DNA of 64,000 nt from Cordia subcordata (GCA_028554755.1 JAPTOF010000015.1:14788501-14852500), one strand, 5' to 3'. Counted from the stretch's first letter, positions 33,615 through 47,167 are shown. The notes: generated by a model from the sequence alone, not told the origin. Translations and numbers: made by a program.

Positions 33615-36600
33615 ATATTGTCGTTTCTTTGGAGATTCACTGCATTTTCATCTTCTTCCTTTTCCTTTACTGCTTCTTAATTCTTCATGCTAACTTTAAT
33701 CTCTCAACAGTTAGTCTTTATTTCCTGCCTGGCCCACATTATTCCATGAGTATTGTAACAATAAGACATGAAAACCTGATCCTAAAGCTTGGACCATCTC
33801 CTAGATTATGCTGCATCAAGTGGTGGCAACTATCCCAGACCAAATAATAACATAAAATCCCTGAATAATATTTTTTTAAGGTGGATAGACAAATATCCTT
33901 ATCACGCTTGTAAAGGACAATGTTTACGTTTGGCCTTCACTCTCTTCTTAAACAGTTTAACAATTTAAAATTTTGTCTGCAACTCAGATTGTCACATAAG
34001 ATATATACTTTTGGAAGCACACCATATAAAGAAAGGATATTCTCAAGGTTGATTCCTTGTTTACTTTCTGAGATGTTCCAGAAACAAAACCTTGCAAGGG
34101 AAAAACATAGTTTCAATCACAGGGATGCGACCGAAGTAGTAGTGTCGTAATGAATGACATGCACACCTCATTCCCTTCTAGATATTCTCTATTACACACA
34201 AGCAAGCATAATAAACGGCTCCCTGTTGCCACCCAAGTGACTAAACAAATTATAGAATAGAATCCTAGAACAATCTTTTTGTGCTAGATAGAGAAATATC
34301 CTTATTGTGGTCAGAAGGATCAAACTTCACCTTTAGCCTTCATTCTCTTCTTCAACATCTCAGAATGCAAATAAGATATACACCTTACAAATCAAAGGAT
34401 ATTCTCAAGGAAAAGGAGTTGTTTCCATCCTGAGATATCCCAAAACAGACGTCTTGCAGAGTAGAGGAAATAACATGGTTTCAATCACAGGGACATCACC
34501 AGTGTAGTAGTGTCATAATGAATGACATATGCACCTCATTCCTTTCTAGCAATTCCTTATTAGGGGCAAACAAGCATCATAAATGGCTTCTCATTGCCAC
34601 CCAAGTGACAATACAATTGAAAGACATATACATTGCAGTCAAAGAGGCAGAGATGTGCAAAAGGAGAGGAAGAAACCTCTCTATCATTTGTAGAGCTGGC
34701 AGAGCCCAAAAGTTGAAGGATGAAAGCCCTTTCATATTTTTCAGCTCCTTCATCACAAGCTGCCTGCAGAACATGAAATCCAGCATGATCACTAACCACT
34801 GAACAAAAGCCGAAATCCAAACTATAGTAATTTAAAATTAGAAACAACAAAAGAATGAAAGAAAGAAACAGCATGTGACAATTAGCAATACGTAGACACC
34901 TCCAACAAGCAATTATCATAAGGAGTAAGAGGCCTAGGGCAAGGAGGGAAACAAAATAGAGGCCATGTTAGGTGCTATAAGGTTTTCATGTAACAAATTA
35001 AGATTAAAACTGATAATTACTGCTGCCAATCTTAAAGAATACCAGTATTCTATTATTTATCAATTTCTGGTTCCATATCACCATATGTTCAAAAAATTCC
35101 CAGACTCATAAAGAAAAAATGGCATTTCTTTTTGTCCTTTAAAGAATTAAATGAGTTCAACTATCTCTTTCGCCAAGTTGCATGGTATTAAGTCACTAAT
35201 TATCTTTAACAAAGTCTCCTTTGCAACTGATGCCAAATGATTGTGAAGATCTACGGCATAGAGGGATAGTCTTTGGAGGGAAGTGACTGTGGCGAAGTTT
35301 GGGAGACTCATGATGGGCGGAGATTAGATGAGAGAAGATTAACAGATGGAGTTAGTCTTTGAAAGAACATTGCCAAAGGTTGGACTCTTTATGAAGCATG
35401 TCAACTTTGATGTGGATAATGGGAGAGGATCTTCTTTTGGTTCCTCTTCTCTTTTAAAGGTTCTCCGCTACTCACTTTCCCTTGGCTAGAGACAAGCATG
35501 CTTCTATTAGCTCATGCGTGCAATGGGTGGATGATACTTTTAGATAGGATGCGATTTTTATAAGACAAGCTAATGCTTGGAAGTTGAAGGAGTCTCTTAA
35601 ATACTTTGGATGCTTAAATAATAGTTCCAGATCTTGCACAAGAGGGAAGATGAAGTCAAGTGGAATTGGGTAAAAACGATTGCTCGACAAGTGATATCAT
35701 TCTATAGAGCTTGTGGATGAAGCGACCTAACTTTAATGTGGCTTTCTGCCGACGAATACCTAGGAAATCTTTCATCCCAAATCTGATTGCCTTTTTGCAT
35801 GCGCGGTGCCACATGGGAGAGTTCTCACATTGAATTTATCCGAAAAATAATGCAAATCATAGTTAATAGATTTTTCTATGCTCGCTTAAAAGTGTTTGGG
35901 CTAATAGTCTTTGGGAGATGGTTTTTTAATTATAGATGCCCAATGGGTTGCTTCTAAGCCCTAATGTGATGAGATAAAAGCATGGAGGGCATCAAAAACT
36001 GCAAAAGTCATTCCAGGGGCCCTCTTTCATTATTATTTGGACTTCAAGAAAGAAACAGAAAAAAGGGCTTTTGAAGGAAGGAAATATCTCTTTCTCCTTT
36101 GAGAATCATTGCATCCATGATCTTTACTTTCGACTAGAGGTTCTTGTAGAGCCAACGTAGATAGTACACAAGAATGTAAGGGGTTGATGTATATATTTTT
36201 GAGTGCACCCCCTTTGGTGCCTTCCTTTCAGAAAGAAATGGATGTAAGGCCAATTTCCCCCTTAGTCCCTTTGCCACCATCTTTATCATTTAAGCCACAT
36301 GACATTTACGATTACCTTTGACAGGAAGCTTTAACAAAAGCAGAGATAAAATGTAAGCATATAAATAAATTAATAAATATCAAAGTAGTTGGAAATCAAG
36401 GGATCATAACCAGTCCACATCTCTTTTCTGATGAAGAATACATGTTGTATCCATGTGGCATAAGACAGTCTTTGTCATCTTTTTGGTCACATTTCAGGCC
36501 CTTGAATTTCAAGAGGTTTCTTAGTCTTGAATACTTATCATAGGGAAGGAAGCTGGAAAAGAAGAAGATAGATTGCTTATTTCTTAAAACTCATAAAAGA

Positions 36601-38446
36601 ACTGGTATTTTTTAGCATAATTGGCACTACCCTCTTGTCATTAGAAATCTTACACACTAGTAAGAAAACAAAAGTGTAAAAGCCAGTTTATACTTTATTG
36701 GTGCATCGTTGAAAGGTTTGTTTTGACAACCATCTGACTCCAACTTCCATGATTCTGTTTTCTGCACTTTGTGTATCTTTATGGTTCAAGTTTCAATTCT
36801 CCAAGTTAAACCTTGTATCTTAAATGGCACATCTCCACAAACATGTAAGCTAGTTAAGGAAAACCAAACCTTTAAATGGCAGAACTATACCAAACATCAC
36901 AAATTGTTTTGTAGAGAAATCTTCCCAATATTAAAAATTATCCTAAGGCTTCTTTCAGTAACATGGTTAGGTTCTACTAGACAATGCATCACGATCAAAG
37001 CCAGCAAATGGCATAAATATACAGATAGATGAAAGCTAGTAGTTGTGCACATGTACAAAAAGTTACAATTTACTCCTACAGGGGTTGAGGAATGAGGGAA
37101 AGAGTAGGCAAGTGAAGAGGCAAGGGGTGACGGAAAAAAAAAAAATTAACAACTGAAGTTAGGTTGTTAATTTGAATAACCAACCGAACAAGAGGAGGAA
37201 TGTTTCTTATTCGTCAAAGATATCTAGGAATTTATGAACTTTGAAATACTCTTATAACAAAACCATTGCTATGTGCATACGAAGTAGGACTTATTTCAAG
37301 AATGAAACACAATACGAGTAAGTATATCATGTACTTACGTTTATAAGCACGGAAACAAACGGATTAGATGAAGTCTTCTGAGAAGAGTATGCTTGATAAA
37401 GAATAGCAAACGCAACCAACCTCTGAGTGGGTCTTAGCGCTTTACGCTATAATAACAATAACAGCAGCCGTAAATCCAAAGTCAAATCTATTCCCAAAAA
37501 AAAAAAAATTTGCCTAAGATTAAGAAATAAATGAACAAACATTTTTTGCTTCTTGCACAATAACCATATAAGTAGTAGCATACACAACATGCTGAAAAAA
37601 AAAATTTTATTACAATTTGGAAGGTAAATAAAAGTGGAATTTACTTTCACTTTTGAAAAAGTTTGTTGTTCAAATCTTTGATGATTGAAATCACTCTCAG
37701 CTTTTAATTACTAGTTGAGACTGGAAAATTCCAACTTAATTCAATTCGGTTGCAAGAAAATACCAAAATAGAAAATGATAAACCAATTAAAAACCACAAT
37801 TAGCGCTAAACCCTGAAATAATCACCTGCCCTAAATCATAAAATAAATAAATATACAACAATAAGAGAATGTCAGTGTGTCATTTGATAATAGATGAGAG
37901 AATTTCTGGTTGATCTCATTTCACATATTGGTAGATTTAATCTCTGGTTGTCACTTCATGTATTGGTATCTTTTGATGCCCTAGGATTTCCTAAGTTCTG
38001 TTTTGAAATTTCTTAGTTTCTTTTTTTTTGTCTGCTTCTTTGGGTTCTTCCTTGTCCGTTCTGTAAAATAGGTTCCCTTTTTGATCAGGCAGAACACTGA
38101 TACAGCTCAAGGAGTTCCTGAATCATCTCAATCAAGGTGTGGTAGACTTGAGGTTTTACAAGGCATGCATTTCTCTTTGGTCTGGATTGCACAAAGTTTC
38201 ACATTCTTGTCTGCCCTTCCACTACAAGTACTTATTCCTGCTAACACTTCCCATCTCCTTCGTTCTAAAATCTGAGTTTCTGCTAATATAGCACATCGTC
38301 TTATAATATGTATCCTGGTGAGATAAGCCTCTCACGGAAGTCTTATGGTTATTGGATTTTTCTAGTTTCATAAGTTTCCCTAATGTGATGGAAAAGGAAA
38401 ATTCACCTCAAATTCATCATGCTAGTGGGGAAAATTCTTCACCTCA
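33609..38446. repeat. Segmental duplication, copy 1 (pair with 57755-62786)
   Basis: Nearly collinear with 57755-62786; about 2% substitutions in the first 220 bp by my count. It carries CNOT11 exons 3 and 2 and their introns. Relative to copy 2 it lacks about 290 bp around 37866 (62022-62312 in copy 2), which is CNOT11 exon 1 plus its leader microsatellite; a few filler bases mark the joint. It contains an extra block (about 38085-38190) that copy 2 lacks. Confidence 0.92.
34677..37446 (-). pseudogene. CNOT11: CNOT11 partial copy (exons 2 and 3 only)
   Basis: Exon 2 (37446-37339, 108 nt) encodes RKALRPTQRLVAFAILYQAY and onward to VSVLIN before a gtaagt donor. Exon 3 (34763-34677, 87 nt) encodes AACDEGAEKYERAFILQLLG ending STNDRE. 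These match the N-terminal region of plant CNOT11 (CCR4-NOT subunit 11). Both exons are intact and in phase, but exon 1 has been deleted and everything after exon 3 is replaced by ERG exon 1 at the 33.61 kb junction. This copy cannot make the protein. Confidence 0.9.
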
Positions 38447-38694
38447 AATTCAGAATTTGTCTTCAAGACATTATTTCCAGGTGTGTCTTGATTATCTTGC
38501 ACATCAGGTCATGTATCTAATGTAGCAGTCAAAATTCATGTGTTCGAGATAAGATTTTTGACCTAGGTGGCTACTTTCTTCTTTTCTTTCAAAAGTCGGG
38601 TAATTTGTATTAGATTTGTAAATGTGGTCGGTTTGGTCATCATCTCTAGAGCAAGTCAAAAATCTCAATTTCCTAAGGCACACACACACACTAG

Positions 38695-38729
<35 letters not shown>

Positions 38730-39264
38730 ACGTATGTATGTTTGTATATATATGTGTGTGTGTGTGTTATGTGTATATAATGCTCCTGTTAGTATTTTTG
38801 CTTGTTTATAGTAATTTAGCTTGTTTTATGTGAACTTGCAATTGATGATTTTGACCCAAATGTTCCATTCTATTAGGCCAGACTTGGCTATGCTATTGTA
38901 TTATACAGAAATTCACACCACCAAAATGAACCGTTCATTACAAATTTAATCAATCCACATTACATTTAAAAAAAAAAAAAGGTTAAAAGCTTCCAGAGTT
39001 GTGTCCTGAAAACATGTTTTCAGAATTTGTCTTCAAGACACTATTTGCAGGTGTGTCTTGATCATCTTGCACATCAGGTCATGTATCTGATGTAGCAGTC
39101 AAAATTCACGTGTTCAAGATAAGATTTTTGACCTAGATGGGTATTTTCTTCTTTTCTTTCAAAAGTCGAGTAATTTGGTATTAGATTTGTAGATGTGGTC
39201 AGTTTGGTCATTATCTCTAGAGCAAGTCAAAAATCCCAATTTCTTAGCACACACTAGTATTCTG

Positions 39265-39301
<37 letters not shown>

Positions 39302-39357
39302 ATCTTTGTGGGGTTTATTAATAGATTGTTTTCTCTGTAAAAGGAAAAAGCTTTGAA
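38447..39357 (+). repeat. ERG-promoter repeats, units 4 (partial) and 5
   Basis: Unit 4 starts at cagaatttgtcttcaagaca. Its compound microsatellite (CA, then TA, then TG) spans about 38681-38768. Unit 5 begins TGCTCCTGTTAGTATTT at 38781 and ends directly at the ERG start codon, with an (AT)n run near 39268-39297. This is the presumed promoter of the full-length ERG copy. Confidence 0.87.
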
Positions 39358-41507
39358 ATGAAAGCACTGAGAGCTGTGAGGTCATTGAGCTCAGCACTAG
39401 CATTAGCAAAACCCCAGCGTAATAACCACTTCAATTCATCCATTTGGAAGCGTTTCTACACTGCCCAACCCCAACAGGAAGACGACCACCAAGCAAGCAC
39501 TTCAATTTCATTTTCAGAAGATGATATTGATGGCTTTGACAGCTCTCATTTCGAAATGGACGCTAATAATGTCACCGGTGGTTCTGAGGCTGAAACAATA
39601 AAAACTTGGAATGAAAAGTATAGGGAGAGAGTCAAGAGTAAAGTTTTTGGAGAAGAGACTAAAACTTCGACAATTTTGGACAAGGAATCTGAGAAGAGGA
39701 AAAGAGCAGCCGTGTTGGCCAGGGTGCTGCTAGAGGCCTCGGTCGAATATAAAGAGAGTGAATGTGAGGAAGAGGAGATAGTAGTGAGGGAAAAAGATTG
39801 TCTTTGTCTATCGGGATTATTGGTGCTCCTAATGCTGGGAAGTCTGCTCTGACTAACTACATGGTCAGTCAAGATTTGCTTTTGACAAATGATATGCAAA
39901 TAGTTCTCTTCAATCATTGGAATTAATTTTATTCATGTCATGGTTGATTTGAATGGGATTGTTATTTAATTTTTATAGATGTTATATTTTTAGTATGTGC
40001 ATTCTCACTTTTCCAGAGAGGCACTGATAGCAGGGTTCATTAGTTGCATTTATTTTCTTTGATGTTATCGAAGGAAAAGAAATTCTTGGTTTTGTTCTCC
40101 AACATATGCTACCAGCCTTCTGTTGCCCTGTTTTTCAATTATCTTGCAACCATAGTACTTTGCAGTTTATAGTTTCTTCTTGAATGAAATTTATTACTTA
40201 TAGAAATTCTTTGCAAAGGTTAATTGTGTATCAAGGATTATGCGATAGCCTTCCTCCTAGTATCTCTATGGATCTTTAGATGCCAAAACCAAGACTACTA
40301 TGGAAGTTCTTAGCTCTTTATGTAACCTGTAAAATACGAAATATGGGAAACCCTTGTAGAATCAAGGAGCTAATATTGAGATTCTGGGTCTCAAGCTTTT
40401 CACATCATTACTCCCATTGTATTATACCTTTATTAACATGTCTATTCGATGTGAAGAGTGTCTTCATAATCCCACATCCACATTTATTTCTTCAGTCATG
40501 CATTTCTCTACATAATTTACTTTGATATACCTGGTACATTGTGGTCTAGAATGACACATTCAATGAATTACTCTGCATGGACTGCTTGGTTAATCCATCC
40601 AAAACAAAAAAACTTCTTCTTAGAAGACATTAAGTTCTTGCAAGCAGAAATGAAAAATGTTAAAATCTGAGTTATTTGCTTCATGCTTTTTTGTAGGTTA
40701 GGACCAAGGTTGCTGCTGTTTCGCGGAAGACAAACACAACTACTCACGAAGTGTTAGGTGTGATGACCAAAGGAGATACACAAATTGTATGCTTTCTGAT
40801 CTTAAGATACATTTACAGTGTTATCATTCTGTTTGCCTTATGCAAAGCATCATTTTCTCTCTCTGTGTGTGTGTGTGTATGTTATTGATGGCATTGTAAA
40901 GAATGTCATTGGAAAATATTCATGTGTCTTTTTCTTTTTGATAAGTTCAGAGAAGTTTATTGTTTCTAAATCAGTATGGATGGAAATATTTCTTTCAAGT
41001 GTTTTAACCTTGATCGTGTATGCTGCAAGCAAGAAGTTGTTATTTCGTTCTTTTGACCTTCCTACTTAGTGTTTATTATATGGCCTCCTCCCTTCTTGAA
41101 AAGATCTATTGAAGTGTAAAGTTGTAAAGACAGAGAAGACAAAGGTGTGAAACATTTAATTTTGCCCTCTTCTGTGACGTTTGAGAGTAAAAGGGAGGAG
41201 AGAAAGATGGGAATTGGGGGGGGGGGAGGGAAAATACATATTTTGAACTCAGTAAGCTGTGCTCAGGCATAACATTAGAGCCTGTGGTTTGCATTGTAAA
41301 TTAGCCTTTTTGTCCGTTGATTCTCTCTGTATGGGAGTATATGCATTGAGATATTATAGGTGTGTTATCAAATTTTCTTGGCAGCAAATATGGTTTGGGT
41401 TGTAATTGGGCATGTCATTAGTTATTGTCTTAGCTTGCTGCTAATAGAGGTCAGAGCTCTTCAGATTTAGGTTCCTGTTTTTGCAAGATTCAAAATGGAG
41501 CAGAGAT

Positions 41508-42732
41508 TCAGTAAATTGAATTTAGGTAGGGTTGTATAGAGGAGAACATATTTATCACTTAGGCCGATTTCTTTCAGGATTATTTGTTCAATTATAATAC
41601 CAGATTAAATATTGGGTTGTGAATTATGAGGATTTGAATTCACTATCATGGCCTGGTGGCAAGCGGAGCTGACTGTTAAGAGCCTCAGCTGCTTGTTTTG
41701 AGTGCTTCAAGCAGAGTCATTGGAAGACAGTGAAAATGAAATCTTTAAGGGAAAGCTTAGCAAGCTATGAGGAGAAACTAATGCGCATGTATTTATTCAA
41801 ACATCTTTCTTTTTGATTAGAAGGTGTAAAGTACAATAATATAGACATTCATTATCCATGTTCAGTAGCTTAACGAAGGGACAAATTCTGCTGAAATAGA
41901 TCCAGGGTTCTTTTGCCTGACTATAAATAGCCAATAGCAATGGGAGCCAACTGACCATGCTGACCACCTTATGAGTCCTAAATCACTATAATATCACCAA
42001 CTGACCAGGTTGGCTGTCTTGTAATTTCAGGATTACGTACTCCACACATATTACTAGGGGTGCCATTAATAGGATCCTGTTATACCAGAAACAATGGCTG
42101 CTCAAGCAAATGATCCCTTCTGGACATTAGGAGAATTCAGGTGATTGTAAGAAATGCAGCAAAGGCTGTGCAAAGTTGGAAAAGGAGGAAGGCTTACTAC
42201 AATCGACATAACTAGAAGCTTAAAACTATTATTTAGACCAGCTAGTGTAATAGCTTTTCGTGACAGAGGAAGCATTGATTTAATGAATTGAGGGTGGAGA
42301 AAGTGATTATTTTTCAGTGAGTTATCTTTGCTATAAACTTTTGCACACATCAATAATGTTTTCTCTCAGATGGCTCCTTGTGAATAAGAAAACGAAAGAA
42401 CTATTGTTTTTTGATTGAAATAATGGCATGGTAAGCTTTTTGGAAGAAAATGTTATGTAATTGCTAGCTATTCATGCACAAGGAGAGTGAATATAGACCT
42501 ATCTATCTATTACTTGTAGAACTGTGGAAGATCCATTGGCCATATTTGGTAATGCAGGCAAAATTTAGGGTTTATTGCCATTATTTGTGTGTGCTTTATC
42601 ATCGCATGTAGTTTTAGCCTTTTAGCTGCCTTGGGGTTTCTTTTACTTATGGTGAGAGATTTTTAGGCCTTCAATACTTGACTCTATGTTATACTAAGTA
42701 GCTATATGATTAATAGACTCTTCATACCTGTT
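41508..42732. repeat. Tandem duplication in ERG intron 2, copy 1
   Basis: Starts CAGTAAATTGAATTTAGGTA and is repeated in direct orientation immediately downstream with a 1225-bp offset. It contains about 53 bp (around 41955-42008) missing from copy 2. No coding content. Confidence 0.93.
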
Positions 42733-43904
42733 CAGTAAATTGAATTTAGGTAGGGTTGTATAGAGGAGAACATATTTATCACTTAGACCGATTTCTTTCA
42801 GGATTATTTGTTCAATTATAATATCAGATTAAATATTGGGTTGTGAATTATGAGGATTTGAATTCACTATCATGGCCTGGTGGTAAGCGGAGCTGACTGT
42901 TAAGAGCCTCAGCTGCTTGTTTTGAGTGCTTCAAGCAGAGTCACTGGAAGACAATGAAAATGAAATCTTTAAGGGAGAGCTTAGCAAGCTATGAGGAGAA
43001 ACCAATGCACATGTATTTATTCAAACATCTTTCTTTTTGATTAGAAGGTGTAAAGTACAATAATACAAACATTCATTATCCATGTTCGGTAGCTTAACGA
43101 AGGGACAAATTCTACTGAAATAGATCCAGGGTTCTTTTGCCTGACTATAAGCAGCCAATAGCAATGGAAGCCAACTGACCAGGTTAGCTGCCACATAATT
43201 TCAGGATTAGGTACTCCACGCATATAATTACGGGTACCATTAATAGGATCCTGTTATACCAGAAACAATGACTGCTCAAGCTAATTATCCCTTCTGGCCA
43301 TTAGGAGATTTCAGGTGATCGTAAGAAATGCAGGAAAGGCTGTGAAAAGTTGGAAAAGGAGGAAGGCTTACTACAATCAACATAACTAGAAGCTCAAAAC
43401 TATTATTTAGACCAGCTAGTGTAATAGCTTTTCATGATAGAGGAAGCTCAGATTTAATGAATTCAGGGTGAAGAAAGTGATTAATTTTCAGTGAGATATT
43501 TTTGTTATAAACTTTTGCACACATCAATAATGCTTTCTCTCAGATGGCTCCTTGTGAATAAGAAAACAAAAGAACTATTGTTTTTTGATTGAATAATGGC
43601 ATGGTAAGCTTTTGGGAAGAAAATGTTATGTAATAGCTAGCTATTCATGCACAAGGAGAGTGAACATAGACCTATCTATTTATTACTTGTTGAACTGTGG
43701 AAGATCCATCGGCCATATTTGGTGATGCAGGGCAAAATTTAGGGTTTATTGCCATTATTTGTGTGTGCTTTATTATCTCATGTAGTTTTAGCATTTTAGC
43801 TGCCTTGGGGTTTCTTTTATTTATGGTGAGAGATTTTTAGGCCTCCAATACTTGACTCTGTGTTATACTAAGTATCTATATGGTTAATAGACTCTTCATA
43901 CCTA
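42733..43904. repeat. Tandem duplication in ERG intron 2, copy 2
   Basis: Direct repeat of 41508-42732 with scattered substitutions, ending at ACTCTTCATACCT. Both copies lie between ERG exons 2 and 3. Confidence 0.93.
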
Positions 43905-44459
43905 TTGAATCCTTACCAGTGTTTCCAACCTTTTTTAAGAAAATTTGAATGTTATGGTTTAAATTTGGTAAAAGAATTGCTGGTTTCAAATTTACCCTCT
44001 ATTAAGGTTCAAATTTGAGGACTCTTTTGTTTTGGGATAAGGGTAAAGTTTGGGAGCATGGGGAAAATGAATCAGTTCTTTTAAAGTGAGGAGTTTTCTC
44101 TTTTTCTCCTTTTTTCTTTTTGGATCTGTCAAAGGATATTGGAGTTGAGCATTACTGGTGTAGAAGCTCATTCTTTTGGACCATTGTTGCTTGTGTTAAA
44201 TTGCCATACATCTATAGATTGTTCATTTGGATTGGACCTTTTTCATTTAAAAGCACCTTTTACCTGAAAAAAGTACAACAAAGTATTTGGCTTGGCTTTT
44301 GAAAGAGCTGAAACTCTAAAGAAAGCTCAAATGCAGCTCTTTTGAAAGCCAGAAATTTTAGCTTCAGAAAAAGGCGCTTTTTTAAAAAAGTTGTTAAAAA
44401 AGACATTTTTTAAAAAGCTAATCCAAACAAGCCCTCTGTTCTTTTCTCAGTTGTGTCTA

Positions 44460-44520
44460 GCTTGCTGTGTTTTTTTTATTTTTTTTCCTTGCAGGTTTGT
44501 CTGACTAGCTTGGTATGCAG
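44460..44520 (+). promoter_or_regulatory. Tandem acceptors before ERG exon 3
   Basis: A T-rich tract ends in ccttgcag, and 28 nt later a second AG (ggtatgcag) precedes the conserved TGT TTC TTT GAT ACT CCA. Only the second keeps the frame; use of the first adds 28 nt and shifts it. Confidence 0.55.
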
Positions 44521-46801
44521 TGTTTCTTTGATACTCCAGGGCTTATGTTAAAGAAAAGTGGATTCCCTTACAATGACATGAAGGTTCGCAATGAGAGTGC
44601 ATGGGGTTCAGTTAGTCTGTACGATGTCCTCATAGTCATATTTGATGTACATAGACATCTTACCAGGTTTTTTTCCCCCCTTTATATGACATAAGGTTAC
44701 TCATTTTTCTAATTTTATCTATCCAAAGAAAATAAGCAGAACTTCTGTCTTATCTTTAGAATGTTTCATATGTTGTTTAGCTAACGTGATCTTACCTATT
44801 ACCGTAAGCATTCGCTTTATCTTGCTTGAATGGTAAGTTATGTTGTTAGCTGAAAGGGACTTCTTCTATGCTCAAGCTCCAGTTTCACATTAGTCAGTTT
44901 CTTTCTTTCTTCTTTTTTTGTTTTTTTTTTTTGGTGTGTGTTTCCTCTTTCTTTTTTCTTTTTTTGAGAATAAAATGGAATAGTGACGTTTCAAACAAGT
45001 ATGGTTTATACTATCAGTGGGTTGTCTTGTACATCGCGTATCATTATGCTTTGCCATTGGAGTAAATATGTGTCAGATAGTCCTAGATGGGTGCAACAGA
45101 TTGTTATGTGAGTTTACATCTTGTTTACTTCCGTATCTCATGCCAATTATATCAAAAGCATGTTTAAAATTTCTGGTGACTGTGTGGTGAAATACACGGG
45201 GGTTCCATGATGACAGATGCAATTGAGATAATATGGATGGTCTATGGCCCTCTCTTTGTTTAACTTTAGCTTATGTTTAGGAATTTGAACACAAGAAGTA
45301 TCTGGATTGTCTGCTTTCTATTTCATGTTGTTCCAGTTTCTCTGACTTCTGAAATGTTTCTGTTTGTACTTTTCTCGAAAATCATGAGCAAAAAGTGTTT
45401 TCATTTTGCATTTATGCGTATTTAGCAATTGATCATCTTTCCATTGTTACAGGCCTGATTCAAGAGTTGTGAGACTGATTCATCGTATGGGTTCTCAACT
45501 CAACATAACACAGAGGCGTATATTATGTATGAATAAAGTAGATTTGGTTGAGAAAAAGAAAGATCTGTTGAAGGTTGCTGAGGAGTTCAAAGATCGTCCT
45601 GGATATGAAAGGTAACTTTCCCCACCTTCTTTTAAATAGTTCTGCAATTATTAATTTGATTTTTGGTTTATTCTATGCCATTTCCAGGCATTTCATGATC
45701 TCGGGACTAAAGGGATGGGGAGTGAGAGATCTTGGTCAATATTTGATGGAACAGGTAACTTTTTTTCTTTCTTTAAAAAAAAAATAGAAACTTGAAGCCC
45801 CTAATTGTTTCAGCTATCTGTTTACAATTTTTTTTTAACTGGATCAGAAGAGTGTAGGATTGTAATTTGCATGATCTCTTATAAGATTGCAAGTTATGAT
45901 GTTAAAAAACTGTAGCTTCTTCTTATGAACCTTTTTGCTTTTGGCAAGAATTTGAAGTTACAATTTTTGGTATTAGTTTTCTTCATTCTGCGCAATTGTT
46001 CTACTCTTATTTTGACAATTAACTCTCATTTTCCAAATGTTATTGTTGTGCTTAGGCAGTCAAAAGACCCTGGGACGAATATCCTTTTACCATGAGCAAA
46101 GAAGTGATGAAAAACATATCCTTGGAAGTTGTCAGAGAAAAACTGTTAGAGTACATACATCGTGCATCGCTGGTTTCCTTCACTCTCTACCGCGGATGTG
46201 GTGGCATTAAACAATGAGCTATCCTTCCCTTGTGTATGATATGTGCTTGAGTACTTCCTGAGGTTACAAGCTTGTTTCCTATGAGATAGAAAGGGGAGGA
46301 TAAGCCAACTCAAAATCTGGTGCTAACCTCCATTTCTTTTTTCCCAATAATTTTCTTAGCACAGCAAAGTTAAATCTTTAACATGGATTGCTAAGTTGAC
46401 CTAATTCTCTTTGTACTTCAGGAAATTCCGTATAACATTGAGCACCGGTTGATGGACTGTAAGGAGTTACGGGATGGTTCTCTCAGGATTGAGCAACATT
46501 TCATCACTCACAAGATGAGCCAACGCAAAATTCTCGTGGGGAAGAAGGGCTCGATGATTGGGTAATGTTCTTATGGATTAAGAAGTGGTCCATTTTTGGT
46601 TCCCTATCTCTTTATTTCCTTAGTTTGCTGCATTGCTAATTGAATTAAGTTCTTTTCGATGTTTGCTCAAATCCTTGTGCATGCCTGAAATAATATGCAA
46701 AACCCCATGTCCACCAAAGGGAAAAAAGGAGGGAAAGAAGAGTAGCCTTGTCTGACATCATCAAATCCAGTTGATTCTTGACAATTTTCCTATTTTGTGG
46801 C

Positions 46802-47164
46802 TGTTGAATGTGGCCCGAATTCTTAGGCAACAAGAATAGCAAATTTCCTTTCGGTCCTTTTCCTTGTAGTATACTGTTTCCTTTTCCTAGTAGTATACTG
46901 TTTCCTTATCCTTGTAGAATACGGATTAGGATACTTGTGTACTATAAATAGGGACTAGGACATTGTATTTGGTGCCATAGGGCCACACCCCATGGGGGGT
47001 GTAGTGTGAGAGAGAAACCAAAGTGAGAGCCTTGTAGCATTCGTGATCAGCAATAAAATTATTCTCTGCTGCCCGTGGACGTAGGCTTCAAAGCCGAACC
47101 ACGTAATTTCTTGTGTTCGTTATTTCTTCTCGTATTCTTCGTGTTTGCATGTTTTTCCCCAACA
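46802..47164 (+). repeat. Copia-2 5' LTR
   Basis: 363 bp. Contains a TATAAATA box at 46943-46950 and AATAAA at about 47052. A 24-bp segment (TAGTATACTGTTTCCTT plus neighbours) is tandemly duplicated here but single in the 3' LTR. Confidence 0.95.
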
Positions 47165-47167
47165 AAC

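Noticed and set aside
34518..34802. Plus-strand ORF repeated at 58658-58975
   Set aside because: Antisense to CNOT11 exon 3; repetition reflects the segmental duplication, not a conserved gene.
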